This document shows positions 5,954-7,615 of a stretch of DNA of 7,615 bases, one piece after another. Numbering within the stretch: the first letter of the stretch is position 1; every line of letters starts with the position of its first letter. The notes beneath the pieces were generated by a model. The model was not told the origin of the DNA, ran no database searches, and saw only the letters and a program-made list of their open reading frames with translations. A program made the translations under genes and the position numbers. Origin of the DNA: Ruminococcus sp. UBA4383 (GTDB lineage: Bacteria > Bacillota > Clostridia > Oscillospirales > Ruminococcaceae); the NCBI GenBank assembly GCA_002389995.1, contig DGRR01000024.1, positions 411 to 8,025 on the forward strand, read 5' to 3'.

Positions 5954-6904
5954 ATGAAAAAACCAATGCTCATAAAAGGAATCAATTTAGGCGGCTGGCT
6001 CTCACAGTGCAGTTATGACAAAAAACATATGGACACTTTCATTAAAGATGAAGATTTCGATATAATCGCCTCATGGGGTGCTGACCATGTGCGTATTCCC
6101 TTTGACTATAATATCTTGCAGGATAATAATGGCAATTTCATTGAAGAAGGTTTCCGCAGACTCGAAAAAGCTGTATCGGACTGCCGCAGATGCGGTCTTG
6201 ATACTGTCCTCGACCTCCACAAAACAGCAGGATTTTCATTTGACTATTACAGCGAAAGCGAAAGCGGTTTCTTTGAAAATACTGAATATCAGCAGAGATT
6301 TTTCAGGCTGTGGGAGAAAATGGCTGAAATTTTCGGAAAGCATTCCGATACTGTCGCTTTTGAACTTCTCAACGAAATAACTGATGAGAGCTTTCTCAAA
6401 TCATGGAAAAAAATCGCTTCCGAATGTATTTCAAGAATAAGAAAATATGCCCCCGATACAATAATTCTCGTGGGAAGCTATAATAATAATGCCGCCGAAA
6501 CTGTTCAGTATCTCGATGCCCCCGCAGATGAAAACGTCATGTATAATATGCACTGCTATGAACCCCTTAAATTTACTCATCAGGGCGCATACTGGACTGA
6601 TGCAATAGTCCCCTCCGAAAGAATCAAATACAATAATTCAGGCTGTTCAGCAGAATATTTTGAAAAGCTTTTCTCGTCTGCCCTCGAAAAATCAAAGAAT
6701 AACAATACAAGACTTTACTGCGGTGAATACGGCGTTATAAATGTTGTGTCACCCGAGGAAACGCTTAAATGGTATGAAGATATAAACTCTGTTTTCAGAA
6801 AATACAATATCGGCAGATGTGCATGGAATTACAGACAAATGGATTTCGGCATAAGTGACAGCAGACTTGACGGTGTAAGAAATCAGCTTATCAAATATTT
6901 ATAA
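5954..6904 (+). CDS. Glycoside hydrolase family 5, CelC-like endoglucanase, cytoplasmic
   Basis: A retaining beta-glucanase on a (beta/alpha)8 barrel, 316 residues. In order: KGINLGGWLSQ (8-18), VRIPFDYN with R47 (46-53), LDLHK with H89, FELLNE with acid/base E141 after N140 (136-141), NMHCYEP with H200 (198-204), LYCGEYGVI with nucleophile E258 (254-262), and AWNYRQMDFGI with W291. These match Clostridium thermocellum CelC as I remember it, in wording and order. CelC has about 343 residues; the region between H200 and E258 is about 20 residues shorter here. No signal peptide, carbohydrate-binding module or dockerin is present, so the enzyme probably cuts imported cello- or other beta-gluco-oligosaccharides inside the cell. 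The exact linkage (beta-1,4, beta-1,3 or mixed) cannot be read from sequence. ATG follows GGAGG by 7 bases. It is monocistronic, with no LacI-type regulator beside it such as GlyR3 beside celC. Confidence 0.93.
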   Translation: MKKPMLIKGINLGGWLSQCSYDKKHMDTFIKDEDFDIIASWGADHVRIPFDYNILQDNNGNFIEEGFRRLEKAVSDCRRCGLDTVLDLHKTAGFSFDYYSESESGFFENTEYQQRFFRLWEKMAEIFGKHSDTVAFELLNEITDESFLKSWKKIASECISRIRKYAPDTIILVGSYNNNAAETVQYLDAPADENVMYNMHCYEPLKFTHQGAYWTDAIVPSERIKYNNSGCSAEYFEKLFSSALEKSKNNNTRLYCGEYGVINVVSPEETLKWYEDINSVFRKYNIGRCAWNYRQMDFGISDSRLDGVRNQLIKYL

Positions 6905-6911
6905 TATAAAG

Positions 6912-6941
6912 TCGGTACTTGTAAAAAGTGCCGATTTTTTT
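6912..6941 (+). terminator. Rho-independent terminator of the GH5 gene
   Basis: TCGGTACTT (6912-6920) pairs with AAGTGCCGA (6926-6934), nine pairs with one G-T, loop GTAAA, followed by seven T. It begins 8 bp after the GH5 stop codon. Confidence 0.95.
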
Positions 6942-7008
6942 ACCTGTATGATATATTTTCCGTATGTATTGATTTTTATAATATATAATTTATTTTATGT
7001 TTTGAATA

Positions 7009-7037
7009 TTGATTTTTTTTCAGTTGTGTGTTATAAT
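7009..7037 (+). promoter_or_regulatory. Promoter of the dockerin-protein gene
   Basis: -35 TTGATT (7009-7014), a 17-base spacer and -10 TATAAT (7032-7037), with TG at 7029-7030 giving an extended -10. The start near 7044 leaves a leader of about 37 bases carrying AAAGGTGAT (7069-7077) just before the ATG. Confidence 0.8.
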
Positions 7038-7080
7038 TTATACGAAAATATGAATAAATTTATATCAGAAAGGTGATAAA

Positions 7081-7615
7081 ATGAAAAAATTTATAACTTT
7101 TCTTCTTTCTTCGTTTATGGTCTGTAATTTTGTATCAGTGCCGTGTGCATTTGCAGATGAGAATACAGCATCAATTCAGATTGAAGATGTTTCATATCCA
7201 AAATGGTGCATGGCTGAGGAAAACGGTTTTATATTCAAGGGGAAAATAACCTCCGAAAAAACTATATCAAAAGTATATGCGGAAGTATGCAGGAGAAACA
7301 GCAGTGATGCGCTTCTGGCGACTGAAATATCTCCCGATGCCGAAACTTTTGACATTGCCGCCCTTTTAAATTCTTCGCTCAAAATATCCGTACTTGGCAG
7401 AGGGGCATATACCTTTACACTTTCAGCAACTGACAGTGACGGAACAGAAGTACAGCTTGTATCATCTGACTTTCTGAAAATAGGAAGCCGTGACGACTAT
7501 TCAAAGCTCCTTATAGGCGATATAAATGATGACGGTATAGTAAATGCAGATGATGCCGAAATTCTCAACAATAATATTCTTGGTGTATCTGAACTTACAG
7601 ACAGACAGTTCATAC
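7081..7615 (+). CDS. Secreted dockerin-containing protein, N-terminal part
   Basis: Open to the right edge; 178 codons are visible, read by hand. Residues 1-25 are a signal peptide: KK, a hydrophobic core, then C-A-F-A with cleavage expected before D26. Residues of about 32-135 look like a beta-sandwich module (SYPKW at 38-42, FKGKITSEKTISKVYAEV at 52-69, GAYTFTLSATDSDG at 108-121). From memory it resembles an Ig-like module repeated in secreted proteins of Ruminococcus and related Clostridia that carries no named function. Residues 146-168 are a dockerin type I calcium repeat, GDINDDGIVNADDAEILNNN with D147, N149, D151 and D158 as likely ligands. The second repeat would lie beyond the edge. 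A dockerin would anchor the protein to a cohesin of a cellulosome-like scaffold. No catalytic domain is visible. ATG follows AAAGGTGAT. It lies 176 bp after the GH5 gene, behind its own promoter. Confidence 0.88.
   Translation, partial: MKKFITFLLSSFMVCNFVSVPCAFADENTASIQIEDVSYPKWCMAEENGFIFKGKITSEKTISKVYAEVCRRNSSDALLATEISPDAETFDIAALLNSSLKISVLGRGAYTFTLSATDSDGTEVQLVSSDFLKIGSRDDYSKLLIGDINDDGIVNADDAEILNNNILGVSELTDRQFI

Noticed and set aside
6078..6380. Rightward open frame overlapping the GH5 gene in another frame
   Set aside because: The catalytic acid/base region of GH5 lies in the main frame over the same bases; the alternative frame has no supporting features.
7176..7382. Leftward open frame at the right end
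   Set aside because: It is antisense to the dockerin protein, whose signal peptide, ribosome binding site and calcium repeat support the plus-strand reading.
1..7615. CRISPR array, mobile element, toxin-antitoxin or phage-defence system
   Set aside because: No regularly spaced repeats, transposase or integrase motifs, terminal inverted repeats, or paired small genes were seen on either strand.

Overview
The window looks like chromosome from a low-GC, anaerobic Gram-positive bacterium of the Clostridia, most likely Ruminococcus or a close relative in the Oscillospiraceae. The reasons are an alpha2-type glycyl-tRNA synthetase, a perfect CIRCE operator in front of groES-groEL, a clostridial 2[4Fe-4S] ferredoxin, a CelC-like glycoside hydrolase family 5 enzyme, and a secreted protein carrying a dockerin-type calcium repeat. 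The assignment is inferred from gene content; no sequence search was possible.

Layout. The left 2.9 kb reads leftward. It holds the 5' part of a glycyl-tRNA synthetase gene (1-673, cut by the window edge) with its own sigma-A-type promoter, then a hairpin terminator and a 14-bp tandem repeat, then groEL (835-2463) and groES (2495-2767). The groESL operon is preceded by a promoter with CIRCE at its start region. The remaining 4.7 kb reads rightward as four apparently single-gene units. These are a membrane-bound GGDEF-EAL cyclic-di-GMP protein (3120-5420, TTG start), a 56-residue ferredoxin (5613-5783), a cytoplasmic CelC-like GH5 glucanase (5954-6904), and a secreted dockerin-bearing protein (7081 to beyond the end). 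Good rho-independent terminators follow the ferredoxin and GH5 genes. Each rightward gene has its own recognisable promoter.

How it fits together. The left half is housekeeping (translation and heat-shock protein folding). The right half joins nucleotide second-messenger turnover, low-potential electron transfer and plant-glucan use, as expected in a fibre-degrading gut or rumen anaerobe. The GH5 enzyme has no signal peptide, CBM or dockerin. Its neighbour has a signal peptide and a dockerin-like repeat but no recognisable catalytic domain in the visible part. They are therefore adjacent but act in different compartments.

I found no CRISPR array, insertion sequence, phage gene, tRNA or rRNA, and no convincing new multi-gene system. 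The points most worth a second look are the 7TM-PAS-GGDEF-EAL protein with a broken cyclase signature but intact phosphodiesterase residues, the dockerin protein with an unassigned beta-rich module, and the nested hairpin abutting the GH5 ribosome binding site.
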